Source: Thalassobaculum fulvum (GTDB lineage Bacteria > Pseudomonadota > Alphaproteobacteria > Thalassobaculales > Thalassobaculaceae). Taken from it: DNA of 64,000 bases. The notes beneath the pieces were generated by a model that did not search any database, was not told where the DNA came from, and saw nothing but the letters and a program-made list of their open reading frames with translations. The DNA is taken from positions 1-64,000 of the forward strand of contig NZ_BMZS01000001.1 in assembly GCF_014652915.1 (NCBI RefSeq), given 5' to 3'. Both the position numbers and the translations under genes were made by a program. Below, in pieces: positions 18,393 through 27,347 of the stretch. Position 1 is the stretch's first letter, and every line of letters begins with the position of its first letter.

Positions 18393-20354
18393 TCAGCGGG
18401 TCCCGGCGGTCTCCACCGGTTCCGCCGGGGAACGCCGCAGGCCGGGCAGCGGCCGGGCCGGCCAGCCCTTGTGCGCCGCCGCCATGAAGCGCTTCCAGAC
18501 ATCCGCCGGCAGGCCGCCGCCTGTCACCTTGTCCATGGCGCCGGCATCGTCCCGGCCGACCCACACCACCGCCACCAGGTCGGCGGTGTAGCCGGCGAAC
18601 CAGGCGTCGCGGTAGTCCTGCGTCGTGCCGGTCTTGCCGGCGGCCGGCCGGTCCAGCCGGGCGGCCTTGCCGGTGCCCGAGGCGATCGTCGCGGCCAGCA
18701 TGTCGGTGAGCGCGGCGGCCGACCGGGCCGACACCACCGACGGCAGGCCGGAGCCCGAGCGCTCGTACAGCGCCCGGCCGTCGCGGTCGCGCACCGCCGA
18801 CACCCCGAACGGGAACACCGCCCGACCGCCGTTGGCGAAGGCGGCGTAGACCCCGGCGATCTCCAGCGGATTGGCCTCGGCGGTGCCGAGCGCCAGGCTC
18901 GGCCCGTCCGGCAGCGGCCCGGACAGGCCGAGACGATCGGCCAGCGCCCGCACCCGGCCGCGGCCGACCGCCTCCTGCAGCCGCACGGTGGCGGCGTTGC
19001 GCGAGCGGGCCAGGGCCTGGGCCAGGGTGATCCGGCCGTCGAACTTGCCGTCGATGTTCTCGGGCGCCCAGCCGGCGATCCGGATCGGGGCGTCGTCGAC
19101 CGGGTCGGACGGCGCCCAGCCGGCCTCCAGCGCCGCCAGGTAGACGACCGGCTTGAACGCCGAGCCGGGCTGGCGGCGGGCCTGGACCGCCCGGTTGAAC
19201 TGGCTGTCGCCGTAGCTGCGGCCGCCGACCATCGCCCGGACCGCCCCGGTCGCCGGGTCCAGCGCCACCAGGGCGGCCTGCAGCCCGGCGCCGTGCCTGG
19301 CGGCGGCCAGCCCCTCGTCGACCGCCCGCTCGGCAATCGCCTGCAGGCCGGGATCGAGCGTGGTGGCGACCTCGACGTCGCCCGACGGCCGGCCGATGAA
19401 GTCGGGCAGGCTGTCGTAGACCCAGTCGGCGAAGTAGCGCGGCCCGCTGCCGCGCCCGGCCGGGCCGGCGATGGCGATCGGCCGGGCGGCGGCTGCCCGC
19501 GCCGTCGCCTGGTCGATGTAGCCGGCGTCCACCATGTTGGCCAGGACCACCGAGGTGCGGCGTCCGGCGCGCTCCGGGTCGACCGCCGGGTTGTAGCGGC
19601 TCGGCGCCTTCAGCAGGCCGGCGAGCAGCGCCGACTGCGACAGGTCGAGGCGGGTCGCCGGGATCCCGAAGTACTTGCGGGCGGCGGCGTCGACGCCGTA
19701 GGCGCCGGCCCCGAAGTATACCCGGTTCAGGTAGATCGACAGGATCTCGTCCTTGCCGAAGGTGCGCTCCAGCCAGAACGCCAGCAGCAGCTCCTGGATC
19801 TTGCGCTCGATGCTGCGGTCCGGGGTCAGGAAGACGTTCTTGGCGAGCTGCTGGGTCAGGGTGCTGCCGCCCTGCACGACGCGGCCGGCCATCAGGTTGG
19901 TCCAGGCGGCCCGGGCGAGGCCGATCGGATCGACGCCCGGATGGTCGTAGAACCGCCGGTCCTCGGTCGCGATCACCGCCTGCACCAGGTGCTTCGGCAG
20001 CTGGTCGACCGTCAGCGGGTCGCCGTAGATCGGGCCGAACGAGGCGAACATCCGGCCGTCGGCGCCGGCCAGCCGAACCGCACCGGCCCGCGTGTAGCGG
20101 TCGAGGTCGCCGATGTCGGGCAGCCGGTAGGCCTGCCACGCCAGCACGCCGGCGACCGCCACCAGCGCCCACAGCCCGGCGACCGCGCTCCACAGCAGGC
20201 CGGCGCGCAGGACCCGGCCGGCGAGCGACCGCGCCGCCGGCGGGCGGCCGCGCCGCGGGCGTCCCGCGGCCGTCGACCGCTTGGCCTTGCCGCTCCTGGA
20301 ACCCGCCCCGGGCGGCTTGGCCGCCCGACGGCCGGCAGCGGTAGTGCGGGTCAT
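18393..20354 (-). CDS. class A penicillin-binding protein (PBP1A-like)
   Basis: A 653-residue bifunctional peptidoglycan synthase. A basic cytosolic tail (1-49) precedes one membrane helix (about 50-72). The GT51 glycosyltransferase domain starts near residue 105, with catalytic Glu131 in EDRRFYDHPG and the QGGSTLTQQLAKN motif. The transpeptidase domain has Ser398 in SAFK, SRN at 451-453 and KTGT at 574-577. It polymerises and crosslinks cell-wall glycan strands. It is shorter than PBP1A of gamma-proteobacteria because it lacks the large ODD insertion. It ends 25 bp from the convergent efflux gene. Confidence 0.93.
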   Translation of the reverse strand: MTRTTAAGRRAAKPPGAGSRSGKAKRSTAAGRPRRGRPPAARSLAGRVLRAGLLWSAVAGLWALVAVAGVLAWQAYRLPDIGDLDRYTRAGAVRLAGADGRMFASFGPIYGDPLTVDQLPKHLVQAVIATEDRRFYDHPGVDPIGLARAAWTNLMAGRVVQGGSTLTQQLAKNVFLTPDRSIERKIQELLLAFWLERTFGKDEILSIYLNRVYFGAGAYGVDAAARKYFGIPATRLDLSQSALLAGLLKAPSRYNPAVDPERAGRRTSVVLANMVDAGYIDQATARAAAARPIAIAGPAGRGSGPRYFADWVYDSLPDFIGRPSGDVEVATTLDPGLQAIAERAVDEGLAAARHGAGLQAALVALDPATGAVRAMVGGRSYGDSQFNRAVQARRQPGSAFKPVVYLAALEAGWAPSDPVDDAPIRIAGWAPENIDGKFDGRITLAQALARSRNAATVRLQEAVGRGRVRALADRLGLSGPLPDGPSLALGTAEANPLEIAGVYAAFANGGRAVFPFGVSAVRDRDGRALYERSGSGLPSVVSARSAAALTDMLAATIASGTGKAARLDRPAAGKTGTTQDYRDAWFAGYTADLVAVVWVGRDDAGAMDKVTGGGLPADVWKRFMAAAHKGWPARPLPGLRRSPAEPVETAGTR

Positions 20355-20379
20355 AACCCCGCTCCCAGTTTCTTATGCA

Positions 20380-20405
20380 CTACTTCAAACGATACGTTGA
20401 AGTAG
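20380..20405. repeat. inverted repeat upstream of the penicillin-binding protein gene
   Basis: CTACTTCAA (20380-20388) and TTGAAGTAG (20397-20405) are perfect 9-bp arms around an 8-bp centre that pairs further except for one bulge. It sits 26-51 bp upstream of the PBP start in a locally AT-rich patch, a position that fits either an operator or the end of the kinase transcript. There is no T tract. Confidence 0.5.
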
Positions 20406-20459
20406 GTGAAAAATCTATGAAAATGACCAAATTCGAGAACCAGCCGGGAGTGCCGGTGG

Positions 20460-22076
20460 CTAGGCCTGCCGGAGCGCCTCCGGTGGATTCCGGCGGCTGT
20501 CCGGCGGGAACCAGACGGTCGCGGTCGTGCCGACGCCGGGCGTGCTGTCGACGGTCAGGCGGCCGCCGTGCAGATGCGCCATCCGGGCGACCAGCGGCAG
20601 GCCGAGGCCGGTGCCCTGCTGGCTGCGGGTGGCCGGGTGATCGATCTGTCCGAACGGCTCCAGGGCCCGGGCGATGTCCTGCCGGCGCATGCCCACGCCG
20701 GTGTCGACCACCGAGACCGCCAGCCAGCCGTCGGGCGTCACCCGGGCCTCCACCGCGACGGCGCCGGACGGCCCGGTGAACTTCACGGCGTTCGACAGCA
20801 GGTTCATCAGCATCTGCCGGAACCGCCGGGGGTCGGCCTTGAGCGGCCCGATCGACGGGTCGACCCGACATTCCAGCGTCAGGCCGCGGCGTACCGCCTG
20901 CTCGCGCATCAGCTCGACGACGGTGCGGGCCGCGGCCGCCGGATCGAGCCATTCCGGGTGGATCTGCATCTGCCCGGCCTCGATCTTCGACAGGTCGAGA
21001 ATGTCGTTGATCAGCGAGAGCAGGTGGCTACCGCTGCTGTGGATCGCGTCCGCGTATTCGGCCAGCCGCTCGGGGTAGCGGTCGCTGCCGGCCTGGCTGC
21101 GGAGCAGTTCGGAGAAGCCGAGGATCGAGTTCAACGGCGTGCGCAGCTCGTGACTGACCAGCGCCAGGAACTCGGACTTGGCGCGGCCGGCCCGGCGCGC
21201 CTGGTCGAGGGCCGCCGCCACCTGCCGGCGCGCCTGGTCGGCGCGTGCCGCCACGGCCGACAGCTCGACCGCACGCTCCTCGAGCGCCCGCGTGCGATCC
21301 GCGACCCGGTCCTCGAGCTCGCGGTTGAGCGCTGAGATCTCGTCGCGGCTGCGCCGCAGCGACGCGACCATCTCGTTGTACGCGTCGCGAAGCGCCTCGA
21401 TCTCGGTGTCCGACGCCGCCGAGGCGGTCGCGGCGTCGAACTCCACGGGCTCCAGGCGGCCGCTGCCGGCAGCCCGCACCGCCCGGGTCAACCGGGTCAG
21501 CGGGCGCGCCAGGATCGAACGCCCGAGGTGCTGGAAGATCATCCACAGGATGGCGGTCTTCAGGACCGCGGCGACCACGATCAGGGTGATCCGCCACTGC
21601 AGGCGTTCCGCCACGGTCAGGGGCGAGGCGGCGATCGCGACCCGTCCGACCAGGTCGAGCCCGACGGCGTGTCGGTAGCGGATCGGGAACTCGACCGTGA
21701 TCGGCCCTCCCAGCCAGCCCGTCGGCCGGGTCTCCTGGCCGACCGCGACGAACTCGCGGGTCCCGGTGTGGTCGACGATCCGGACCCCGGCGATCTCCGG
21801 AATCTCCAGCATGCCGACCGCGATCGCCCGGGCGGCCTCGATGTCGACCGACCACAGCGGAGCCGCGAGGGCCTCTTCCAGGATCCGCCGGTAGATCGAC
21901 AACTCGCGCTTGAGGTCGCCGCGCGCCGACAGCCACGCCTCCGCGACGAAGGCCGCGGTGATCGCGACGGCGGCGCCGAGATACAGCAGGAACGCGGCCC
22001 GGAACAGCTTCCGGGTGACCGGCTGGCGCACCACGCCGGCATCGCCGGACCCGCCCTCCATGCCCATCCGCGTCAT
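20460..22076 (-). CDS. membrane sensor histidine kinase
   Basis: A 538-residue protein: TM1 about 26-45, a periplasmic sensor of about 115 residues, TM2 about 163-184, HAMP, a coiled-coil stretch, then the HisKA domain with phospho-acceptor His309 in SHELRTPLNS. The ATPase domain shows the N box (MNLLSNAVKFTG), G1 (VVDTGVGM) and G2 (GTGLGLPLV). No response regulator is adjacent. It is 3 bp downstream of a binding-protein gene, so the two are one operon and the binding protein probably presents a ligand to the sensor domain. Confidence 0.92.
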   Translation of the reverse strand: MTRMGMEGGSGDAGVVRQPVTRKLFRAAFLLYLGAAVAITAAFVAEAWLSARGDLKRELSIYRRILEEALAAPLWSVDIEAARAIAVGMLEIPEIAGVRIVDHTGTREFVAVGQETRPTGWLGGPITVEFPIRYRHAVGLDLVGRVAIAASPLTVAERLQWRITLIVVAAVLKTAILWMIFQHLGRSILARPLTRLTRAVRAAGSGRLEPVEFDAATASAASDTEIEALRDAYNEMVASLRRSRDEISALNRELEDRVADRTRALEERAVELSAVAARADQARRQVAAALDQARRAGRAKSEFLALVSHELRTPLNSILGFSELLRSQAGSDRYPERLAEYADAIHSSGSHLLSLINDILDLSKIEAGQMQIHPEWLDPAAAARTVVELMREQAVRRGLTLECRVDPSIGPLKADPRRFRQMLMNLLSNAVKFTGPSGAVAVEARVTPDGWLAVSVVDTGVGMRRQDIARALEPFGQIDHPATRSQQGTGLGLPLVARMAHLHGGRLTVDSTPGVGTTATVWFPPDSRRNPPEALRQA

Positions 22077-22079
22077 CCC

Positions 22080-22934
22080 TCAGCCGCCATCGGCATACAG
22101 CGTCTCCAGCTCGCGGAACCCGCGGGACGCCCTGACCTCGGGGATCGCGCTCCAGACGGCATTGGCGAGGCCGGGGTCGCGCATCAGGAACTGGCGGGAC
22201 AGCATGAGGTAGTATGGCTTGGTGACCAGCGGCGGCTCCAGCTTGACGACCGACGCGTACTGCACCGGGTCGCGCCGGATGATCTCGCCGGCGAGATTCT
22301 CGAGCTCCGCGCAGGCGGCCAGCCGCCCCTGCGCCAGCTTGGCCAGGTTGAGCTCCGGCGCCCGGCCGGGCTCGACCGGCACGCCGAGCCGCTCCATGTC
22401 GGCGATCACCGAGTAGCCGGCGGTGGCGCCGACCGGCCGGCCCGCCAGGCCGCCGATGGCGGTTCCGTCCCAGGTGACCGTCGAGCCCCTGGTGACGAAC
22501 AGCGAGTACGACTGGCTGAACAGCGCCCGGCCCTGGTCCGGCCGGCCGGCGGCGGTCTTCGGGTAGACCCCGATCGACTCGCGCTCGGCGACGTAGCTCG
22601 AATGGAAGATGCCGTCGGCCTCGCCGGTCTCCAGCATCAGCAGCCCGCGCTTCCAGGGCACCCGCTTGAACGCCAGGTTCACCTGCAGCCGCTCGCCGAC
22701 CCGCTTCAGCAGCTCGACCGTCAGCCCCGGCCTGTCCCAGTCGATCGCGGTCCCGACACCGAGGTGGCGCGGCGGGTTCGGCGTGGTCTCGTAGACGATC
22801 ACTAGGGTCGGCCGGCCCTCGAACACGGCAGGCGGCCCGGCCAGCGCGGGCGATGCCCCGAAACCGGCGGCCGCCAGCGCGGCGAAGCCGAGCACGGTTC
22901 GTCGACGCACCCTGCCGCCCCCCGTCGATGCCAT
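22080..22934 (-). CDS. periplasmic solute-binding protein (SBP_bac_3 type), kinase partner
   Basis: A 284-residue protein. The N-terminus has RRRTVLGF ahead of a hydrophobic stretch ending ALA, which looks like a twin-arginine export signal. The mature part follows the family 3 layout (LTVELLKRVGERLQVNLAFK, then GEADGIFHSSYVAERES). No permease or ATPase genes accompany it. With the kinase only 3 bp downstream, a sensing role is more likely than transport. Expression probably starts in the palindrome-rich gap to the divergent gene at 23055. Confidence 0.85.
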   Translation of the reverse strand: MASTGGGRVRRRTVLGFAALAAAGFGASPALAGPPAVFEGRPTLVIVYETTPNPPRHLGVGTAIDWDRPGLTVELLKRVGERLQVNLAFKRVPWKRGLLMLETGEADGIFHSSYVAERESIGVYPKTAAGRPDQGRALFSQSYSLFVTRGSTVTWDGTAIGGLAGRPVGATAGYSVIADMERLGVPVEPGRAPELNLAKLAQGRLAACAELENLAGEIIRRDPVQYASVVKLEPPLVTKPYYLMLSRQFLMRDPGLANAVWSAIPEVRASRGFRELETLYADGG

Positions 22935-22998
22935 GGCTTCCCCCTCTTCGCGGCCGGTGCCCCGGGGCTCGTCGACCGGCTCGGCGCCCGTTGCAGCG

Positions 22999-23029
22999 CA
23001 CACCACGGTGTGAAAGCATGGTTTCATGC
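22999..23029. promoter_or_regulatory. two adjacent palindromes in a divergent promoter region
   Basis: CACACC-AC-GGTGTG (22999-23012) and GCATG-GTTT-CATGC (23016-23029) are both perfect. They lie between the binding-protein gene and the divergent gene at 23055, so a regulator here could control both. Confidence 0.4.
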
Positions 23030-23054
23030 CGAACACAATCTGGTCGCCGACCCG

Positions 23055-24248
23055 ATGTCCGACGTCGACCACTCGCTGCGCGAGACCCTGAATTCCGGCG
23101 CCAGTCGAATCCTGAACGCGGCGGAGATCACCCGCCGGCTCGAGGAGGAGGCCCGCGCGACCGGCGCCCCGCCGCCCGAACGGCTGCTGTTCCGCCACCG
23201 CGCGTTGAACCGGGTGGTGTTCGTCAAGCGTCCCAAGGAGTACGCGCCGCCGCCGTCGTCGCCGCTGACGACGTCGGCCGAGATCCTGGAGAACGGTCAG
23301 CTCCGGACCATCACCCTGGATTCCAGGGTCCGGGTCGAGAAGGGCGACATCGCGACCGTGGTCTACGTCCCGTACGATGCCGACAGTATCGGCGACGGCG
23401 GCGCCAGCTTCGAGCTCGGCGGCCGGAGCCGCTTCCAGGCACTGCTGGACGCGACCGGCTTCGACGCGCGTGCCGACAGCGACGCCGTGCGCCGCGACCT
23501 GCGCCTGCTCGACCTGATCGAGGACCTTCCGTCGCTCGACCCGTTCCTGCTGAAGGACCGCGTCGCCCTCGAGGACATGGCGGTGCCCGAGGCCTATTTC
23601 TCGATCTCCGAGACCGAGTTCCAGGACATCAAGCGCTACATCCTGAACAAGTTCCGGCCGATCACCGAGCGCGTGGTCGATCCGTCCGCACCGAACGCCG
23701 CCCAGACCAGCGAGCAGTTCATCATGAAGCTCTGGGAGGCCCGCGACCTCGACTACCTGAAGCCGATCACCGACGCGTTCCGGGTCGACCCGCGGCAGGC
23801 CGGCGAGATCTACTACTCCTGGAAGGGCGTCACGTACTACGAGTTCCAGTACAAGCGCAGCCAGCGAACGCTGCTCGGCTTCGCCGACTGGCTGCACGGC
23901 AAGGCGACGCCGACCGACTACGTCAAGCCGGACCTGCGCCAGGCCCTGGCCGAGTCCGCCCGCGACGTCGCCGGCGCGCTCGCCCGCCACCTGCAGAACA
24001 GCTCGGAGATCCTGCGGCTGTACAACCAGGGCTACGAGGAGCTGTTCGTGCGCGGCGGCGACGCCCGCCCGTTCATCGACTTCCTGCGCGACTCCAGCAC
24101 CCTGTTCTGGGACATCGCCGCGTCGATCTCGGCCCTCAACCACGGCGTCTCGGTGTGGGAGCAGCGCACCCGCAACGCCGAGGGCCGGCGGATGACGGCC
24201 GAGACCCTCAAGCCGCTGCTCGATATTCTCGGCCGGGTGATCGTGTAG
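23055..24248 (+). CDS. protein of unknown function, 397 residues
   Basis: I do not recognise this family. It has no signal peptide or membrane helix, is rich in acidic and aromatic residues in the C-terminal half (YYSWKGVTYYEFQYKRSQRT, DWLHGKATPTDYVKPDL), and has a Pro-rich patch near residue 70 (YAPPPSSPL). Start ATG 23055 was preferred because the upstream GTG 23010 would place the palindromes inside the gene. It is expressed divergently from the binding protein/kinase operon and is followed by the PatZ-like gene after 155 bp. The coding pattern is clear and its GC content matches the neighbours, so I see no sign of recent transfer. Confidence 0.8.
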   Translation: MSDVDHSLRETLNSGASRILNAAEITRRLEEEARATGAPPPERLLFRHRALNRVVFVKRPKEYAPPPSSPLTTSAEILENGQLRTITLDSRVRVEKGDIATVVYVPYDADSIGDGGASFELGGRSRFQALLDATGFDARADSDAVRRDLRLLDLIEDLPSLDPFLLKDRVALEDMAVPEAYFSISETEFQDIKRYILNKFRPITERVVDPSAPNAAQTSEQFIMKLWEARDLDYLKPITDAFRVDPRQAGEIYYSWKGVTYYEFQYKRSQRTLLGFADWLHGKATPTDYVKPDLRQALAESARDVAGALARHLQNSSEILRLYNQGYEELFVRGGDARPFIDFLRDSSTLFWDIAASISALNHGVSVWEQRTRNAEGRRMTAETLKPLLDILGRVIV

Positions 24249-24337
24249 CCTGGACGGCCGGCACCGCCGCGCCGGACGGCCGGCGGATCGCCGAACTTTC
24301 TCGCGCGCCGGGCTTGCGGTTCGGCGCCGGGCCTCTC

Positions 24338-24354
24338 ATGTTGCGACGCAACAT
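24338..24354. promoter_or_regulatory. 17-bp operator palindrome ATGTTGC-N3-GCAACAT
   Basis: ATGTTGCGACGCAACAT is a perfect inverted repeat 49 bp before the PatZ-like gene. It shares TGTTGC-N3-GCAACA with the site at 14905-14921, so both genes may answer to one regulator. Confidence 0.5.
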
Positions 24355-24403
24355 CGCCGGTCCCGGACGCGGCCGGCCAGCGCTTGGGAGAGCGAGGCGA
24401 GCC

Positions 24404-27100
24404 ATGTCGATCCGCAACCTCGACCGCATGTTCCATCCCGCCTCGGTCGCCGTGATCGGCGCCAGCAACCGCGAGCGCTCGGTCGGCCGGGTGCTGTCGC
24501 GCAACCTGCTGTCCGGCGGCTTCGAGGGGCCGGTCCTGCCGGTCAACCCGCACGCTACCGCGATCGGCGCGACCCTGGCCTACCCGGACGTCGACTCCCT
24601 GCCGTTCGCCCCCGACCTCGCGGTGATCTGCACGCCGCCGGAGACCGTGCCCGGCATCGTCGACACGCTCGGCCGGCGCGGCACCAAGGCGGCCGTGGTG
24701 ATAACCGCCGGTTTCTCCGAGACCCGCAGCGAGGAGGGCCGCCGGCTGACACAGGCGATCCTGGACGCCGGCCGGCCGCACCTGATGCGCATCGTCGGGC
24801 CGAACTGCGTCGGGATCCTGGTCCCCGGCATCGGCCTGAACGCCAGCTTCGCGCACATGCAGCCGAAGTCCGGCGACATCGCGTTCGTCAGCCAGTCCGG
24901 CGCGGTGGTCACCGCGGTGCTGGACTGGGCCACCCACCGCGGCATCGGGTTCAGCCACCTGGTGTCGCTCGGCAACATGGCCGACGTCGATTTCGGCGAC
25001 ATGCTCGACTTCCTGCTCGCCGACTCCAAGACCCGCGCGATCCTGCTGTACGTCGAGTCGATCACCCACGCGCCGAAGTTCATGTCGGCGGCCCGGGCCG
25101 CGGCGCGAGCCAAGCCGGTGATCGTCGTGAAGTCCGGCCGCACCGCCGCGGCGGCACGCGCCGCCGCCTCGCATACCGGCGCGCTCGCCGGTTCCGACGC
25201 GGTCTACGACGCGGCGTTCCGCCGGGCCGGCATGCTGCGGGTGTTCTCGATGGACGAGCTGTTCGACGCCGTCGAATCCCTGGCCTACGGCCCGCGGATC
25301 GTCGGCGACCGGCTGGCGATCGTCAGCAACGGCGGCGGCATCGGGGTGCTCGCGACCGAGGCGCTGTCCGACGCCGGCGGCACCCTCGCCACCCTGACGC
25401 CGGAGACGATCGGGCGGCTCGACGCCTGCCTGCCGGCCACCTGGTCGCGCGGCAACCCGGTCGACATCATCGGCGACGCGCCCGGCTCGCGTTACGCCGA
25501 GGCGGTCGCCGCGGTGCTCGAGAACCCCGGCACCGACGCCGTCCTTGTGCTGAACTGCCCGACCGCAATCGCCGACAGCCGGGAGGCGGCGCGCGCCACC
25601 CTCGACGTGGTCAGGGGGGCCGGGGCCAAACGGCCGCGACCGCCGGTCCTGACCAGCTGGCTCGGCGACGGCGCCGCCGCCGAGGCCCGCCGGATGTTCG
25701 CCGAGGCCCGGATCCCCAGCTACGAGACGCCGGAGCAGGCGGTGCGCGGCTTCATGCACCTGGTCCGCTACCGCCGCCACCAGACCCTGCTGATGGAGAC
25801 CCCGCAGCCGCTGCACGAGTGGACGGCGCCGGCGGTCGAGGCGGCGCGCGCGGTGCTCGGCGCGGTCGCCGCCGAAGGCCGCGAGATGCTGACCGAGCCG
25901 GAGGCCGACCAGGTGCTGGAGGCCTACGGGATCCCGGTCGTCCGGACCCTGACGGCCGCCACCCCGGCGGAGGCCGGCCGTGCCGCCGGGCGGATCGGCG
26001 GGCCGGTGGCGCTGAAGATCCTGAGCCGTGCGATCAGCCACAAATCCGACGTCGGCGGGGTCCGGCTCGGCCTGGAAGGCGACGCCGCCGTGAAGGCCGC
26101 CGCCGAGGCCATGCTGGCGACGGTCGCCGAGCGCAGCGGCGGTGCCACGGTCGACGGCTTCACGGTCCAGGAGATGGCCGCGATGCCGCACGCCCACGAG
26201 CTGATCGTCGGCGTGCACCGCGATCCGGTGTTCGGGCCGACCATCCTGTTCGGCAAGGGCGGGGTCGAGGTCGAGGTGGTGCGCGACAGCGCGATCGCCC
26301 TGCCGCCGCTGAACTCGGTACTGGCCCAGGACCTGATCGGCCAGACCCGCGTGCACGACCTGCTGCGCGGCTACCGCGACCGGCCGGCCGCCGACCTGGA
26401 GGCGATCCAGCGGGTGCTGGAGCGGGTCGGGCAGCTCGCGCTCGACCTCCCGGAGATCGCCGAGCTCGACATCAACCCGCTGCTCGCCGGGGCATCGGGC
26501 GCCATGGCCCTGGACGCCCGGATCCGGGTCGCCCCGGCGGTCGACGCCGCCCCGCCGGCGATCCGGCCCTATCCCGGCCATCTGGCGCACCAGGCGGTGC
26601 TGGAGGACGGCTCGACCGTGAGCGTGCGGCCGATCCGGCCGGAGGACGAGCCCGGGATCGCCGGGATGCTGGCGCGGTCGTCGCAGGAGGACCTGAGGCT
26701 GCGGTTCTTCGCGCCGATCCGGCAGCTCAGCCACGAATCCGCCGCCCGCCTCACGCAGATCGACTACGGCCGCGAGATGGCGTTCGTCGCCGTCGAGGAC
26801 GGCGAGCTGCTCGGAGTCTCGCGGCTGGCCGAGGACCCGGAGGGCGAGACCGCCGAGTTCGCGGTGCTGGTCCGGACCGACCGCCAGAAGCGCGGGCTCG
26901 GCGAGCGGCTGATGTCCGACCTGATCGGCTACGCGCGGGACCGCGGGATCGCCGTCCTGCACGGCACCGTGATGACCGAGAACCGGCGCATGCTGGCGCT
27001 GTGCGAGAAGCTCGGCTTCGAGCGCCGCCTGGTGCCGGACGATCCCGGCATCGCCGAACTGAGGCTGCGGCTCGGAACGCCACCGGCGGGCGGCCGTTAA
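24404..27100 (+). CDS. PatZ-like ADP-forming acyl-CoA ligase fused to GNAT acetyltransferase
   Basis: An 898-residue protein with the PatZ/YfiQ domain order: CoA-binding Rossmann domain (about 1-130), two succinyl-CoA-synthetase-like domains (about 150-470, with the phosphohistidine-region ASHTGALAGSD), an ATP-grasp domain (about 490-710, MLTEPEADQVLEAYG), and a C-terminal GNAT domain from about residue 740 (SVRPIRPEDEPGIAGM). PatZ proteins acetylate lysines, for example in acetyl-CoA synthetase. The ligase part retains a His in the ASHTG motif, so residual ligase activity cannot be excluded. ATG 24404 follows GAGCGAGGCGA; the much longer upstream reading is an artefact across the previous gene. 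Confidence 0.9.
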   Translation: MSIRNLDRMFHPASVAVIGASNRERSVGRVLSRNLLSGGFEGPVLPVNPHATAIGATLAYPDVDSLPFAPDLAVICTPPETVPGIVDTLGRRGTKAAVVITAGFSETRSEEGRRLTQAILDAGRPHLMRIVGPNCVGILVPGIGLNASFAHMQPKSGDIAFVSQSGAVVTAVLDWATHRGIGFSHLVSLGNMADVDFGDMLDFLLADSKTRAILLYVESITHAPKFMSAARAAARAKPVIVVKSGRTAAAARAAASHTGALAGSDAVYDAAFRRAGMLRVFSMDELFDAVESLAYGPRIVGDRLAIVSNGGGIGVLATEALSDAGGTLATLTPETIGRLDACLPATWSRGNPVDIIGDAPGSRYAEAVAAVLENPGTDAVLVLNCPTAIADSREAARATLDVVRGAGAKRPRPPVLTSWLGDGAAAEARRMFAEARIPSYETPEQAVRGFMHLVRYRRHQTLLMETPQPLHEWTAPAVEAARAVLGAVAAEGREMLTEPEADQVLEAYGIPVVRTLTAATPAEAGRAAGRIGGPVALKILSRAISHKSDVGGVRLGLEGDAAVKAAAEAMLATVAERSGGATVDGFTVQEMAAMPHAHELIVGVHRDPVFGPTILFGKGGVEVEVVRDSAIALPPLNSVLAQDLIGQTRVHDLLRGYRDRPAADLEAIQRVLERVGQLALDLPEIAELDINPLLAGASGAMALDARIRVAPAVDAAPPAIRPYPGHLAHQAVLEDGSTVSVRPIRPEDEPGIAGMLARSSQEDLRLRFFAPIRQLSHESAARLTQIDYGREMAFVAVEDGELLGVSRLAEDPEGETAEFAVLVRTDRQKRGLGERLMSDLIGYARDRGIAVLHGTVMTENRRMLALCEKLGFERRLVPDDPGIAELRLRLGTPPAGGR

Positions 27101-27167
27101 CCACTTGGGTTGACTCGGCGTTTACGATTCCTTCGGCACAGTGTCGGTCGGCAGCAAGGAGACCGCC

Positions 27168-27314
27168 ATGACGCCGGAGACCGAGCAGACGTCCCTCGAG
27201 GAGATCGCCGCGCGCGCCGAGATCGGCAGCGTCCGGGAGCCCGAGTTCAGACTGGTCGCCGACCTGATCCGGATGACCATCCTCGGCCACGAGGCGCGCG
27301 CCGAGGCCGCCTGA
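27168..27314 (+). CDS. small acidic protein, 48 residues, unknown
   Basis: A short gene supported by a strong ribosome binding site (AAGGAG, 6 nt before the ATG) and by its own upstream non-coding gap. The product is acidic and helical in character (EEIAARAEIGSVREPEFRL, then VADLIRMTILGHEARAEAA). A TTGACT hexamer lies at 27110-27115 but no good -10 follows at the right distance. No family is recognised. Confidence 0.55.
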   Translation: MTPETEQTSLEEIAARAEIGSVREPEFRLVADLIRMTILGHEARAEAA

Positions 27315-27347
27315 CCGGCGCGCCGTCCAGCGGGACTCCACCGGCCG

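Noticed and set aside
20375-20779. A 134-codon frame on the plus strand with an ATG-rich start.
   Set aside because: It runs antisense through the C-terminal part of the histidine kinase gene and becomes Arg/Pro/Ala-rich; its beginning is the inverted repeat at 20380.
22853-24403. An apparent N-terminal extension of the PatZ-like protein giving 1415 residues.
   Set aside because: The extension overlaps the 397-residue gene in another frame, looks non-coding, and crosses the 24338 palindrome; ATG 24404 has a ribosome binding site and starts the CoA-binding domain.
24032-26962. A 976-codon open frame on the minus strand opposite the PatZ-like gene, and similar long antisense frames elsewhere (for example 299-1993).
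   Set aside because: High GC content suppresses stop codons in other frames; these frames have Arg/Gly/Pro/His-rich low-complexity translations, no recognisable domain, and lie opposite clear genes.
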